A stretch of 64,000 nucleotides of DNA, taken from contig NZ_KL543999.1 of assembly GCF_000711955.1 (NCBI RefSeq), positions 117,668 through 181,667 on the forward strand, in the 5' to 3' direction. The notes beneath the pieces were generated by a model that saw only the letters and a list, made by a program, of their open reading frames with translations, was not told the origin of the DNA and ran no database searches. Of this stretch, positions 8,880 through 18,377 are shown in pieces. Position 1 is the first letter of the stretch; every line of letters starts with the position of its first letter. The translations under genes and the position numbers were made by a program. This stretch comes from Nevskia soli DSM 19509 (GTDB lineage: Bacteria > Pseudomonadota > Gammaproteobacteria > Nevskiales > Nevskiaceae).

Positions 8880-9230
8880 TTACCCCGGCTTTCCCGGGCG
8901 CGCCAGCCGCAGCTGCCGCGCGATCAGGAACAGCGGCACCATCACGCTCACCGCCACCATGATCGACAGCAGGATGTAGACCCAGACATGGCGGATACCC
9001 AGCCGCCGCGCCTCCGCCAGCATGAAGGTGAACAGCGCCAGGCAGACGAACAGGATGTCGTTGGCCAGCGAGGTCGCCGCCGGATTGGCGTAGGCCATGC
9101 GGATGAAGCCCAGCGCGCCGCCGTTGCCCGGCAGCGCGAAGAATGCGAGGTTGTGCGACCAGGTGGCGAGCAGGGCGCCCACGGCAAGGGCGGCGTAAAG
9201 AATGATCAGCGATCTGTCGGTGCCGCTCAT
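8880..9230 (-). CDS. DUF2834-family membrane protein
   Basis: A 116-residue protein with three to four hydrophobic helices (LIILYAALAVGALLATW, SLANDILFVCLALFTFML, HVWVYILLSIMVAVSVMVPL). The pattern, including the helix-breaking FFALPGNGG segment, matches DUF2834 integral membrane proteins of unknown function. Of two close ATGs, 9230 is preferred because GGGAG lies 7 bases upstream; the one at 9236 is too close to it. It is the last gene of the hydrolase/acyl-CoA dehydrogenase operon, 35 bp after the hydrolase stop. Confidence 0.8.
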   Translation of the reverse strand: MSGTDRSLIILYAALAVGALLATWSHNLAFFALPGNGGALGFIRMAYANPAATSLANDILFVCLALFTFMLAEARRLGIRHVWVYILLSIMVAVSVMVPLFLIARQLRLARPGKPG

Positions 9231-9265
9231 CCGCATGCTCCCAGTTGTTCCGTTGGAGAATCGGC

Positions 9266-10057
9266 TCAAGCCGTGCCTTCCAGGATCAGCCGCGCCACTT
9301 CGGGCGGATCGTCCCACATCGGCACATGGCCCCAGCCCCTGGGCCGCAGCCAGCGGGTGTGGGCGGGCAGCTCGTCGCGCTGCTGGCAAGTCGCTCGCGT
9401 CAGCAGCCAGTCCCGGGTGCCGAAAGCCACGGTCACCGGCACATCGATCCCGGCGCAACCGCTGACCGGCACCAGGGAGTCGAAGGTCTCATCGAAGGCG
9501 ACGGCGCCGCTGAACGTCTGCGCCGCACCCACCGCTTCTTCGACCGTCATGCGCCCGCAGCGCGAGGACATCGGCACCGCCATCAGCACCGTGCGCAGCG
9601 GCTTGACCCGCATCAGCGCCAGGCTCAGCCGCGGAAAGGTGCGCAGGTTCCAGCGCAACATGGCAAAAATCATCTTCAGCCGCGGCGGCGTCTCCCCTCG
9701 CCACAAGCCACCGGGAGACAGCGCCACCACGCTGCGCGCCAGCCCTTGCCGGGCGGCCTCCAGGGCGAGCATGCCGCCCATGGAATTGCCGGCGATATCC
9801 ACCGGCCCGGCGATGCCCAGTTGGCGCAGCGTATCGAACAGGGCCGCAATCAAATTCGCCTGGTTGGGCAGCGTGCCCGCCGGCAATGGCGGCGTCCGGC
9901 CGAAGCCGGCCACATCGAAAGCGAGCACGCGCCGTTCTTGCGCCAGCATGGCCAGTACCGGCTTCCACGCGGCATGCGACATGCCGATGCCATGCAGCAG
10001 AATCAGCGGCCGCCCGCTGCCCTGGTCGACGTGATGCCAGGCGGTCGCGGCATTCAT
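9266..10057 (-). CDS. Alpha/beta-hydrolase fold protein
   Basis: This 263-residue protein has the oxyanion region LILLHGIGMS (about 19-27) and the nucleophile elbow AGNSMGG with Ser92. A candidate acid lies in AFGTRDWLLT and the catalytic His in GWGHVPMWDDP, which completes the triad of the alpha/beta-hydrolase family. No signal peptide is seen. Its ATG overlaps the stop of the upstream acyl-CoA dehydrogenase gene (ATGA), so the two are translationally coupled. That suggests a thioesterase or ester/lactone hydrolase in the same catabolic route. The exact substrate cannot be read from sequence. Confidence 0.88.
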   Translation of the reverse strand: MNAATAWHHVDQGSGRPLILLHGIGMSHAAWKPVLAMLAQERRVLAFDVAGFGRTPPLPAGTLPNQANLIAALFDTLRQLGIAGPVDIAGNSMGGMLALEAARQGLARSVVALSPGGLWRGETPPRLKMIFAMLRWNLRTFPRLSLALMRVKPLRTVLMAVPMSSRCGRMTVEEAVGAAQTFSGAVAFDETFDSLVPVSGCAGIDVPVTVAFGTRDWLLTRATCQQRDELPAHTRWLRPRGWGHVPMWDDPPEVARLILEGTA

Positions 10058-11265
10058 CGCAACTCGGCCGAAGTCTTGCCCAGCAGGCGCCGCGCCACGA
10101 TCAGCAACTGGATCTGCTGCGTGCCCTCGAAGATGTCGAGAATCTTGGCGTCGCGCGCCCACTTCTCCAGCAGCTCGTTTTCGGAATAGCCGATGCTGCC
10201 GCACAGCTCCACGCATTTCAGCGCGATGTCGACGCAGCTGCGCCCGGCTTTTGCCTTGGCCATCGAGGCCTGCAGCGAATTCGGCCTGCGGTTGTCCGCC
10301 ATCCAGGCCGCCTGCATGGTCAGCAGGCGCGCCGCCTCGTAGTCCGCCTCCATCTTCAGGAATTCGGCGACGGCGGCATGCTGGGTCAGGGCAGGGCGGT
10401 CATAGTCGATCTTCACCCCGGCCTGTTCCAGGATCTTGCGCGTTTCCTCCAGGCAGGCGCGGGCCACGCCCACCGCCATGCCGGCCACCAGCGGCCGCGT
10501 ATTGTCGAAGGTCTGCATCACGCCGCCGAAACCCTTCTCGACGTCGATCTTCGGATCGCCCAGCAGGTTGGCCCTGGGTACGCGGCAATTCACCAGCGCG
10601 AACTGGGCGGTGTCGGACGCGCGGATGCCGAGTTTGTGCTCCAGCCGCACCAGCTCGAAGCCCGGCGTGTTCTTCTCCACCACGAAGGACTTGATCGCGG
10701 CGCGTCCGGCCGCCTTGTCCAGCGTCGCCCATACCACCACCAGTTCGGCGCGCTCGCCGGAGGTGACGAAGATCTTCTCGCCGTTGAGCACGTAGTCGTC
10801 GCCGTCGAGACGCGCCGTGGTGCGGATCGCCGCCGAGTCCGAGCCGCAGTGCGGTTCGGTGATGGCCATTGCCGCCCAGCGTCCCTTGAAGCGCTCCAGC
10901 TGCTCCTCGTTGGCCACCGAGGCGATGGCCGAATTACCCAGGCCCTGGCGCGGCATGCTCAGCAGCAGGCCGACATCGCCCCAGCACAACTCCATCACGC
11001 CGAGCACGGTGGAGAGATTGCTGCCATTGCGGTTGCCGGACTCGCCGTCCTTGCTGTCGCGGCGCACGCCCGCGGCGCCGGCCCCGCCGTTGCCGCCGGC
11101 GGAGTTCATGCCGTCGAGCAGGGCGGCGAGCATGTCCAGCTCTTTCGGATAACTGTGTTCGGCCAGGTCGTACTTGCGCGAGTTCGGCCGGAAGATCTCC
11201 GCCGCCACCTGGTGCGCCTGGTTGACCAGCGCGGAGAACTTCTTCGGATTTTCGAGATTGATCAT
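10054..11265 (-). CDS. Acyl-CoA dehydrogenase family protein (403 aa)
   Basis: This is an FAD-dependent acyl-CoA dehydrogenase. The flavin/substrate loop AAMAITEPHCGSDS is present, as is the C-terminal catalytic base motif DIFEGTQQIQ with Glu380, at the position of the medium-chain enzyme's catalytic glutamate. An Asn/Gly-rich segment (about 52-83) interrupts the N-terminal helical domain. The start at 11265 has GAGGAT upstream. It lies 10 bp after a second acyl-CoA dehydrogenase gene and overlaps the downstream hydrolase. Adjacent unequal pairs such as this often form heteromeric enzymes (the FadE pairs of sterol degraders are the known case). Desaturation of an acyl-CoA in beta-oxidation of an unusual acid is inferred. 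Confidence 0.93.
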   Translation of the reverse strand: MINLENPKKFSALVNQAHQVAAEIFRPNSRKYDLAEHSYPKELDMLAALLDGMNSAGGNGGAGAAGVRRDSKDGESGNRNGSNLSTVLGVMELCWGDVGLLLSMPRQGLGNSAIASVANEEQLERFKGRWAAMAITEPHCGSDSAAIRTTARLDGDDYVLNGEKIFVTSGERAELVVVWATLDKAAGRAAIKSFVVEKNTPGFELVRLEHKLGIRASDTAQFALVNCRVPRANLLGDPKIDVEKGFGGVMQTFDNTRPLVAGMAVGVARACLEETRKILEQAGVKIDYDRPALTQHAAVAEFLKMEADYEAARLLTMQAAWMADNRRPNSLQASMAKAKAGRSCVDIALKCVELCGSIGYSENELLEKWARDAKILDIFEGTQQIQLLIVARRLLGKTSAELR

Positions 11266-11275
11266 TTGAATATCC

Positions 11276-12592
11276 TCAGACTAGTACCACGCCTTCCATC
11301 AGGCCCGCCGCGCGCAGGTCGCGGTACCAGCGTTCCACCGGATGCTCCTTGACGTAGCCATGGCCGCCGAGCAGCTGCACACCGTCATTGCCGATGGCCA
11401 TGCCCTTGTCGGCGCACAGCCGGCGCGCCAGCGCCGTCTCGCGCGAGAAGGGCAGGCCGCGCTCGGCGCGTCCGGCGGCGCGCCAGGTGAGCAGCCGCAT
11501 GCCTTCCAGCTCGACGGCGATATTGGCGACATTGAAGGCCACCGCCTGGCGATGGCTGATCGGTTCGCCGAAGGCGACGCGTTCGTTGACGTAGGGAATG
11601 ACGTAATCCAGCACCGCCTGCGCCGTGCCGGTGGCCAGCGCGCACCAGCCCAGCCGGGCCAGGTTGATGCAATTCGTATAGACGCTCGCCTCGGCATCGC
11701 CGAGCAGGGCCGAAGCCGGCAGCCGCACGTTGTCCAGGATCAGCCGCCCGGTGGACGCGGCGCGCAGGCCCATCGCCGGCTCCGACTCGATCGACACGCC
11801 CTGCGTGGAAGATTCGACGATGAACAGCGCCGGCCCCTGATCTTCCAGGTGAGCGGCGACGATGAACAGCTCCGCCTCGGCTGCGCGCGGCACCAGCGAC
11901 TTCACGCCTTCCAGCACATAACCGCCGCCGCCCGCATAGGCGCGCGTCGTCAGCACCATCGGATCGAACAGCGGCCGCGGCTCCAGCACCGCCAGCGCGG
12001 CGGCGGGGCTCTTCTCGCCGACGAAGGCCGGCAGGTACTTCGACTGCTGCTCGGCATCGCCCCACAGCACCAGCGCGGTACTCACCGCCGAGGGCGCCAG
12101 GCAGGCCACCGCCAGGCCCAGATCGCCCTGCGCCAGGGCTTCCGCCACCAGCACATTGGTCACGGCTGAACGCTCGCTGCCGACGCCGCCCAATTCCTCC
12201 GGCACACCCATCAGGGCGATGCCCAGGTCCGAACTCTGCTGCAGCAGCTCGGCCGGTGCGGCACAGGCGCTGTCCGCCGCCGCCGCATGCACGCGCAACT
12301 GCTCCAGTGCGAAGCCCTGCACCGTATCGCGCAGCATCTGCTGCTCGTCGCTCGGCGCCAGGTCGAACAGCTCCGGCGCGCGGCTCTGCGGCAGGCGCGC
12401 CGGCTTGAGCAGCTTCTGCGTCGCGCTGAAGCCGCGGTTGAGCGCGCCGATGGTGCGGAAGCCGGTGCGCGTCGCCTGATACAGCACCTGCTCGGCCGGC
12501 TTGCGCAAACCCAGGCGGTCCACCACCGGCAGTCCGGCGAAGCGGTTGAGTACACGCAGGCCGAAGCCCATCGCGTCATTGGCCAGGCTCAT
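11276..12592 (-). CDS. Acyl-CoA dehydrogenase family protein (438 aa)
   Basis: The second member of the pair has an N-terminal extension (about 70 residues, GFGLRVLNRFAGLPVVDRLG) before the acyl-CoA dehydrogenase fold, which starts near DLAPSDEQQMLRDTVQGFAL. The flavin loop is degenerate (AAALAVLEPRPLFDP instead of the usual T-E-P-x-x-G-S-D), while LLGGHGYVKEHPVERWYRD is well conserved. A Glu is present in the final motif (Glu433), but the protein ends five residues later. The altered FAD loop suggests this subunit may be structural or only partly active, as in known heteromeric acyl-CoA dehydrogenases. The start at 12592 is preferred over one 23 codons upstream because the conserved sequence begins there. 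Confidence 0.9.
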   Translation of the reverse strand: MSLANDAMGFGLRVLNRFAGLPVVDRLGLRKPAEQVLYQATRTGFRTIGALNRGFSATQKLLKPARLPQSRAPELFDLAPSDEQQMLRDTVQGFALEQLRVHAAAADSACAAPAELLQQSSDLGIALMGVPEELGGVGSERSAVTNVLVAEALAQGDLGLAVACLAPSAVSTALVLWGDAEQQSKYLPAFVGEKSPAAALAVLEPRPLFDPMVLTTRAYAGGGGYVLEGVKSLVPRAAEAELFIVAAHLEDQGPALFIVESSTQGVSIESEPAMGLRAASTGRLILDNVRLPASALLGDAEASVYTNCINLARLGWCALATGTAQAVLDYVIPYVNERVAFGEPISHRQAVAFNVANIAVELEGMRLLTWRAAGRAERGLPFSRETALARRLCADKGMAIGNDGVQLLGGHGYVKEHPVERWYRDLRAAGLMEGVVLV

Positions 12593-12691
12593 GTTTTTTG
12601 ACTCCCGTAGCGGGATGTTCTGATTCGGCGTTCCACGAAGGAACTCATTGGCTTGCCGCAAGCAATCCTGACAGGAAAGCCGCTTGCCTGT

Positions 12692-13192
12692 TCAGGCGCG
12701 TTTCTTCGGCGCTTTGGCGGTCTTGGCATGGACCAGGGCGTCGCGAGTGTCTTCAAGAAAGGTGTCGACCAGGCGGGTGAACTTGCCCTGGATGAACGGC
12801 GGCGCCACCACGCGGTAGAGCAGGGGTACCGGCACATCGCGCAGCTCGCCGCGCACGCGGAAGGTCAGCCGCGTGGCCTCGCTGTCCGCCGCGATGCGGA
12901 AGTAGCCCTCGATCGTCGCATTGCCCTTGTTCGGCACCGGCTTCCAGCTCAGCTCGCCGCGCGGCAGGTCCAGCTTGTAATCCGCGCCGTAGGAAACATC
13001 GTGCGCGATATTGGCGATGCGCGAACCGATGGTGCGCATCTCCCAGAAGTAGCTGTTGTCGCCCAGCCTGGTCAGCTTCTTCAGCTTGGGAAAGCGGCCG
13101 ATGGTGCCTTCCAGATCCGTCAGCAGCGGTTCCACCTGCTTGTAGGGGACAGGCACCACGGTGCTGCGTTCGATTTCGATGTTGACCTTCAT
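12692..13192 (-). CDS. SRPBCC-family (START/Bet v1-like) lipid-binding protein
   Basis: A 166-residue protein beginning MKVNIEIERSTVVPVPYKQV, the characteristic first strand of SRPBCC polyketide cyclase/dehydrase-like proteins. It continues with the helix-grip pattern (FWEMRTIGSRIANIAHDVSY, then YRVVAPPFIQGKFTRLVDTF as the long C-terminal helix) and a basic tail. Members bind hydrophobic ligands in an internal cavity. It lies about 100 bp upstream of the acyl-CoA dehydrogenase pair on the same strand and may act on the same substrates. A second, unrelated SRPBCC gene lies at 60822-61238. Confidence 0.82.
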   Translation of the reverse strand: MKVNIEIERSTVVPVPYKQVEPLLTDLEGTIGRFPKLKKLTRLGDNSYFWEMRTIGSRIANIAHDVSYGADYKLDLPRGELSWKPVPNKGNATIEGYFRIAADSEATRLTFRVRGELRDVPVPLLYRVVAPPFIQGKFTRLVDTFLEDTRDALVHAKTAKAPKKRA

Positions 13193-13329
13193 GCGCCGCC
13201 CCGCGAGACAGATTCCGATGCCGGCAGAGTGGCAGCGGAGCGGCGTCCTGGCATTGCCCGGCTGGCCGCCGGCGCACTGGCTGTGCGGTCAATCCCCGAA
13301 ATGACACACCCTGTCCGGGCGTTTGCCGC

Positions 13330-14805
13330 CTAATCCAGCCTGGACATCAGCGCCGTCACATCCTCCAGCCCGCGATTTTCTCCCTGCACGCCATAGCGCC
13401 ATGCCACCACCGCGGCGACCAGCATCATCCCCGCACCCAGCACATAGCCCCAGCCGAGCGAAGCGTGCTCCCCATTCGCCACCAGCGCACCGAACAGCGC
13501 CGGCCCGCCGATACCGCCCAAGGCGGTGCCGAGCGCATAGAACGTGGATATGGCCAGCGCGCGCACCTCCATCGGAAAGCTCTCGCCGATGGTCAGGTAG
13601 GCCGAACTCGCCGCGGCCGAGGCGAAGAAGAACACCAGCGTCCAGGCCAGCGTCTGCGTCGCGGCAGTGAGCAGCCCGGCGACGAACAGCGCCGTGGCCA
13701 GCAGCAACAACACGCCGGATGCCGCATAGGTCAGCGCCATCATCGGCCGCCGTCCCACCGAGTCGAAGTAATGCCCTAGCAGCAGCGGCCCCAGGAAATT
13801 GCCGACCGCGAACGGCAGCAGGTACAGGCCGACATGCCCGGGCGCCACGCCGAAAAAGCGGCCCAGCACCAGCGCATAGGTGAAGAAGATCGCGTTGTAG
13901 AAAAACGCCTGTGCCGTCATCAGCGTCAGCGCCACGGCGGTACGTTGTGGATAGAGATGAAACAGGGCGCGCAGCAAGGCCGGCACACCGCTCCCGGCGG
14001 CCCGGGGATGCAGGCGGGTGCGCTCGCTGCCCGGCACGGCGGAGACGCCGCCACGCGACTCGATGTCCCGCACGATCGACTCCGCTTCATCCAGCCGTCC
14101 CTGGATCATCAGCCAGCGCGGACTCTCCGGTACCGAACGCCGCAGCAACAGGATGCCGCAGCCGAGCACCGTGCCGACGCCAAAGGCCATGCGCCAGCCG
14201 ATGCCCGGCGGCAGCAGGCGTGCATCGAGCAATACCGTTGCCGTCACCGCCCCCAGCGCCGCGCCCAGCCAGAAGCTGCCGTTGACGATCAGGTCGGTGC
14301 GCCCGCGGTAGCGCGCCGGAGTGAACTCCTGGATGGCCGAACTGATCGCGCTGTATTCGCCGCCGATACCGGCGCCGGTGAAGAAGCGGAATGCCGCGAA
14401 CCAGCCGTAGTCCGGCGCCAGCCCGCTCAATGCCGTGGAGGCGAGATACAAGCCCAGCGTGGTCAGGAACAGCGGCTTGCGTCCATAGCGGTCCGCCAGC
14501 CAGCCGAACAGCAGGGCGCCGAGCACCGCCCCTGCAAGGTAGGCGCTGGCGGACAGTCCCACCTGTGCATCGCTCATGTGCAGCCCGGTCTTCAGCGCAC
14601 CGGCGACCGAGCCGGCCAGCGTCACCTCCAGGCCGTCGAGCATCCAGGTGATGCCCAGCGCCACCACGATACGGCTGTGGAAACGGCCCCAACCGAGCGC
14701 ATCCAGCCGCGCCGGGATATCGATTTCGATGATCCCGGCCGACCGCTCCTTGCCCGGCATGTCGCGGCTCACGCCCGGCGGTTGCTGCCCGCCGGGGATG
14801 TCCAC
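13330..14805 (-). CDS. Major facilitator superfamily transporter (metabolite:H+ symporter type)
   Basis: A 491-residue protein with about 12 hydrophobic segments. The MFS signature between TM2 and TM3 (GWLADRYGRKPLF) is clear, as is an acidic residue in TM1 (GITWMLDGLEVTLAGSV), typical of the aromatic-acid and sugar-porter branch. The central loop (about 210-260) is long and charged, as expected. The assigned start is GTG at 14805, 10 bp after the glycosyltransferase stop; an ATG at 14760 is an alternative and neither has a strong ribosome site. The substrate is unknown. Proximity to the GT4 and glucosidase genes makes a carbohydrate or organic acid possible. Confidence 0.88.
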   Translation of the reverse strand: MDIPGGQQPPGVSRDMPGKERSAGIIEIDIPARLDALGWGRFHSRIVVALGITWMLDGLEVTLAGSVAGALKTGLHMSDAQVGLSASAYLAGAVLGALLFGWLADRYGRKPLFLTTLGLYLASTALSGLAPDYGWFAAFRFFTGAGIGGEYSAISSAIQEFTPARYRGRTDLIVNGSFWLGAALGAVTATVLLDARLLPPGIGWRMAFGVGTVLGCGILLLRRSVPESPRWLMIQGRLDEAESIVRDIESRGGVSAVPGSERTRLHPRAAGSGVPALLRALFHLYPQRTAVALTLMTAQAFFYNAIFFTYALVLGRFFGVAPGHVGLYLLPFAVGNFLGPLLLGHYFDSVGRRPMMALTYAASGVLLLLATALFVAGLLTAATQTLAWTLVFFFASAAASSAYLTIGESFPMEVRALAISTFYALGTALGGIGGPALFGALVANGEHASLGWGYVLGAGMMLVAAVVAWRYGVQGENRGLEDVTALMSRLD

Positions 14806-14815
14806 CGCTATCCCG

Positions 14816-15910
14816 TCATGCCGCCGCGCGGGCGGCGCCGAACGAACCCGTGCCCTGCAGGGGCAGCGGCTTGCCTTCGCGCTTCGCCGCCGCCAGCCGC
14901 TCGTACTGCGCCACGTAGTTTTCAGCCATGCGGTGCGCGGTGAAGCGGCGCTCGAACTCGGCGCGGATGCGCTTGCGGTCCAGCGTGCCGATCCGCGTCG
15001 CCGCCTGCGCCGCGGCCAACTCGCTCTCCGAGATGAAGCCGGTGAGGCCGTCTTCCAGCACCTCCGGCACCGAGCCGTTGCGGAACGCGATCACCGGCGT
15101 GCCGCAGGCCATCGCCTCGATCATCACCAGGCCGAAGGGCTCGCGCCAAGCGATCGGAAACAATAGTCCGGCGGCATTGCCGAGGAACTCGCTCTTCTCG
15201 TGCTCGCCGATCTCGCCGATGTACTCCACATGCGGTTGCGCCAGCAGCGGCTCGATCTTCTCCTCGAAATACTTCTGGTCGGCGCGGTCCACCTTGGCTG
15301 CGATCACCAGCTTCATCCCGGCCATGGCCGCGATGCGGATCGCCGCATCCGGCGCCTTCTCCGGAGAAATGCGGCCGAGGAAGGCGAGATAGCCGCCGGA
15401 GCCATTGCCGGGCTTCAGCAGGTTTTCCGGCAAGCCGTGATACACCGTGGAAATGTAGTTCGCATGCGGCAGCGGCACGCGCTGCGCGTCCGAAATCGAA
15501 ACCACCGGCACATCGTTGTACAAGCGGTACAGCGGCTGCAGCTCCGGCATGTCGAGGCGGCCGTGCAGCGTGGTCAGCGACGGAATGCCGCCGAGCCGGC
15601 CCAGCAGCGGATAGCCGAAGTAATCCAGATGCGAGTGGATCACGTCGAACTCGTCGGCGCGGCGCGCCATCACTTCCATCAGCATGAACAGCGGCGCCAG
15701 GTAATCGCGTACCGTCGGGTCCAGGCGCAGCGCGCGCGGCCAGATCGCTTCCAGCTGGGCCTTGGTCAGGCTGTCGCCGGAGGCGAACAGCGTCACCTCA
15801 TGCCCCAGCTCGACCAGGGCGTCGGAAAGATAGGCCACCACGCGTTCGGTGCCGCCGTAGAGTTTCGGCGGCACGGCTTCGGTCAAAGGTGCGACTTGCG
15901 CAATTCTCAT
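14816..15910 (-). CDS. Glycosyltransferase family 4 protein
   Basis: A 364-residue GT-B enzyme. The N-terminal domain begins MRIAQVAPLTEAVPPKLYGG with the nucleotide-sugar-binding Gly-Gly loop. The C-terminal domain contains GRISPEKAPDAAIR and the GT4 motif EPFGLVMIEAMACGTPVIAF (E-x7-E). It is divergent from the amylo-1,6-glucosidase gene across a 268-bp gap. GT4/glucosidase neighbours of this kind are common in oligosaccharide or glycogen metabolism clusters. Acceptor and donor cannot be assigned from sequence alone. Confidence 0.9.
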   Translation of the reverse strand: MRIAQVAPLTEAVPPKLYGGTERVVAYLSDALVELGHEVTLFASGDSLTKAQLEAIWPRALRLDPTVRDYLAPLFMLMEVMARRADEFDVIHSHLDYFGYPLLGRLGGIPSLTTLHGRLDMPELQPLYRLYNDVPVVSISDAQRVPLPHANYISTVYHGLPENLLKPGNGSGGYLAFLGRISPEKAPDAAIRIAAMAGMKLVIAAKVDRADQKYFEEKIEPLLAQPHVEYIGEIGEHEKSEFLGNAAGLLFPIAWREPFGLVMIEAMACGTPVIAFRNGSVPEVLEDGLTGFISESELAAAQAATRIGTLDRKRIRAEFERRFTAHRMAENYVAQYERLAAAKREGKPLPLQGTGSFGAARAAA

Positions 15911-16178
15911 TACTCTTGCTCGCTCTAGGTTGAGGGGAGCAACCCCGGCTTGCCGGGTCCCTGTATGTCATATCCCGTCCTCGTGCCGCTGCCGCCATCA
16001 GGCGGCACCCGCGTATACGAAAGGCAGGACTCGCACTCCATTGCTGCCGATCCTGGCCAGACCGCACCGGAATACACCGGAAAATCCGGTCAACTTCCCC
16101 CAATTTCAATCTTCGGTGGAACGGATCGCCTCAAACGGACTCTATATCCCTACAGAAAGTTCCTCAGGAGGTTACGAG

Positions 16179-18377
16179 ATGCCCTCAGCGGCGCAGCCGG
16201 AGAAGGCGACGCAGTCCACGCCGGAGGAGAACCAGTCCCCCGATTTCCACATCGCCGCCAGCGTTTCGCTGCAGGAGCGGCAACCGCACACGCTCAAGCA
16301 CGGCGACACCTTCGCGGTATTCGACCATCGCGGCGACATCGGCGCCGACCCGCGCAGCCCGGAGGGCATCTACCACAACGACACCCGCGTCCTGTCGCGC
16401 CTGGAACTGCTGCTGGAGGGGCGTCCGCCCCTGTTGCTCAGTTCGATGAACCAGGACGACAACGCCGTCTTCACCGCCGACCTGTCCAACCCCGACTTCG
16501 TCGCCGACGGCAAGATCGCGCTGCGCCGCGAACTGATCCAGCTGCATCGCCTCAAGTTCGTGTGGAATGCCGCCTGCTACGAACGCGTGCTGGTACGCAA
16601 CTTCAGCGAAGAGCCACAGCGCCTGCGCCTCACCTTGCGTTTCGCTGCCGACTTCGTCGATCTGTTCGAAGTGCGCGGCACGCCGCGCAAGCGGCGGGGC
16701 CGGGTGACCACCCGCCGCGACGGCGATGCCGCCGTGACCCTGCGCTACCTCGGCCTGGACGAGGTCGAACGCCTCACCGCGCTCAGCTTCGATCCGGTGC
16801 CAGCGCACCTGGATACAGCCTCCGCCGAATTCGATCTGAGCCTGGAACCGCACGAATCCTGCCGCATCTTCATCCGCATCGGCACCCCGGCCCCCGCCGC
16901 CGAAGCCTGGAGCGGCCGCAACTTCTACCGCCAGATGCATGCCGCCCGCACAGCCCTGCGCCGCTCGGTCGGCCGCGCCACCCGCATCGACAGCTCCAAC
17001 TCCCTTTTCAATGAAGTGATGCGCCGCTCCGTGTCGGACCTGTACATGCTGGTCACCGACACCCCGCAGGGCCCCTATCCCTACGCCGGTACCCCCTGGT
17101 ACAGCACACCCTTCGGCCGCGACGGCATCATCACCGCCCTGATGACCCTGTGGCTGGACCCCGGCCTGGCCCGCGGCGTGCTGCGCTTCCTCGCCGCCAC
17201 CCAGGCCACGCGCCTGGAGCCGGAGCGCGACGCCGAGCCCGGCAAGATCCTGCACGAGATGCGCCGCGGCGAAATGGCGCGCCTGCGCGAGGTGCCGTTC
17301 GAGCGCTATTACGGCAGCGTCGACGCGACGCCGCTGTTCGTGCTGCTGCTCGGCGAGTACTACCGCCGCACCGGCGACCTCGACACCGTGCGCGAACTGT
17401 GGCCCAACGCCGAGGCGGCGCTCCACTGGATCGACAGCCGCAGCAACGCCGAAGGCTTCCTCGAATACTTCCGCATGACCGACGACGGCCTCGCCAACCA
17501 GGGCTGGAAAGATTCGCAGGACGCCATCTTCCACCAGGACGGCCGCGCCGCCACCGGGCCCATCGCCCTGTGCGAGGTGCAGGGCTACGTCTACGGCGCC
17601 AGACAGCTGGCCGCGGAGCTGGCCGTCGCGCTGGGACTGGAAGCACGGGCGAAAGAACTGAACCAGCAGGCCGAAACGCTGCGCCGGAAATTCGAGGACG
17701 CCTTCTGGTGCGAGGACCTGTCCATCTACGCCCTGGCCCTCGACGGCAGCAAGCAGCCCTGCCGCGTCATCTCCTCCAACGCCGGCCAGGCCCTGCTCAG
17801 CGGCATCGCCAGTCCCGAGCGCGCCCGCCGCGTGGCGCAGACCCTGCTCGACCACGGCAGCTACTCCGGCTGGGGCATCCGCACCGTGGCCCTGTCGGCG
17901 CAGCGCTACAACCCCATGTCCTATCACAACGGCTCCATCTGGCCGCACGACAACGCCCTCATCGCCATGGGCTTCGCGCGCTATGGCCTGAAGGATTCCG
18001 TGCTGCCGGTGTTCAGGGGCATGTACGACGCCGCCAGCTACATGGAGCAGCGGCGCCTGCCCGAGCTGTTCTGCGGCTTCGTCCGCCGCCGCCGCAACGC
18101 GCCGACGCAGTACCCGGTCGCCTGCGCTCCCCAGGCCTGGGCCAGCGCCACCATGATGGCCCTGTTGCAGGCCAGCATCGGGCTGGAGATGCGCGGCGGC
18201 GCCGGCGAGATCCGCTTCGATCATCCGCAACTGCCGGACTTCATCGACGAGCTATGCCTGCATGGCCTGCGCGTCGGCGCAGGCTCCGCCGACGTGATGC
18301 TGCGCCGTCACGGCGACGACGTCGCGGTCACGGTGACCAATCAGATCGGCGCGGTAAAGGTCATCGCCCTCTACTGA
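16179..18377 (+). CDS. Amylo-alpha-1,6-glucosidase / glycogen-debranching-type protein
   Basis: The 732-residue product starts at 16179 behind a strong AGGAGG site 8 bases upstream; the frame is open further upstream but lacks a site. An N-terminal beta-sandwich domain of the GDE_N type (about 30-230, including YHNDTRVLSRLELLLEG) is followed by an (alpha/alpha)6 catalytic domain. That domain carries TPWYSTPFGRDGIITAL (about 304-320, with the conserved Asp), YYGSVDATPLFVLLLGEYY and YNPMSYHNGSIWPHDNAL. The family hydrolyses alpha-1,6 branch points. No glgB/glgP genes are nearby. It overlaps the 3' end of the convergent MFS gene by 7 bp, which may cause antisense interference. Confidence 0.92.
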   Translation: MPSAAQPEKATQSTPEENQSPDFHIAASVSLQERQPHTLKHGDTFAVFDHRGDIGADPRSPEGIYHNDTRVLSRLELLLEGRPPLLLSSMNQDDNAVFTADLSNPDFVADGKIALRRELIQLHRLKFVWNAACYERVLVRNFSEEPQRLRLTLRFAADFVDLFEVRGTPRKRRGRVTTRRDGDAAVTLRYLGLDEVERLTALSFDPVPAHLDTASAEFDLSLEPHESCRIFIRIGTPAPAAEAWSGRNFYRQMHAARTALRRSVGRATRIDSSNSLFNEVMRRSVSDLYMLVTDTPQGPYPYAGTPWYSTPFGRDGIITALMTLWLDPGLARGVLRFLAATQATRLEPERDAEPGKILHEMRRGEMARLREVPFERYYGSVDATPLFVLLLGEYYRRTGDLDTVRELWPNAEAALHWIDSRSNAEGFLEYFRMTDDGLANQGWKDSQDAIFHQDGRAATGPIALCEVQGYVYGARQLAAELAVALGLEARAKELNQQAETLRRKFEDAFWCEDLSIYALALDGSKQPCRVISSNAGQALLSGIASPERARRVAQTLLDHGSYSGWGIRTVALSAQRYNPMSYHNGSIWPHDNALIAMGFARYGLKDSVLPVFRGMYDAASYMEQRRLPELFCGFVRRRRNAPTQYPVACAPQAWASATMMALLQASIGLEMRGGAGEIRFDHPQLPDFIDELCLHGLRVGAGSADVMLRRHGDDVAVTVTNQIGAVKVIALY

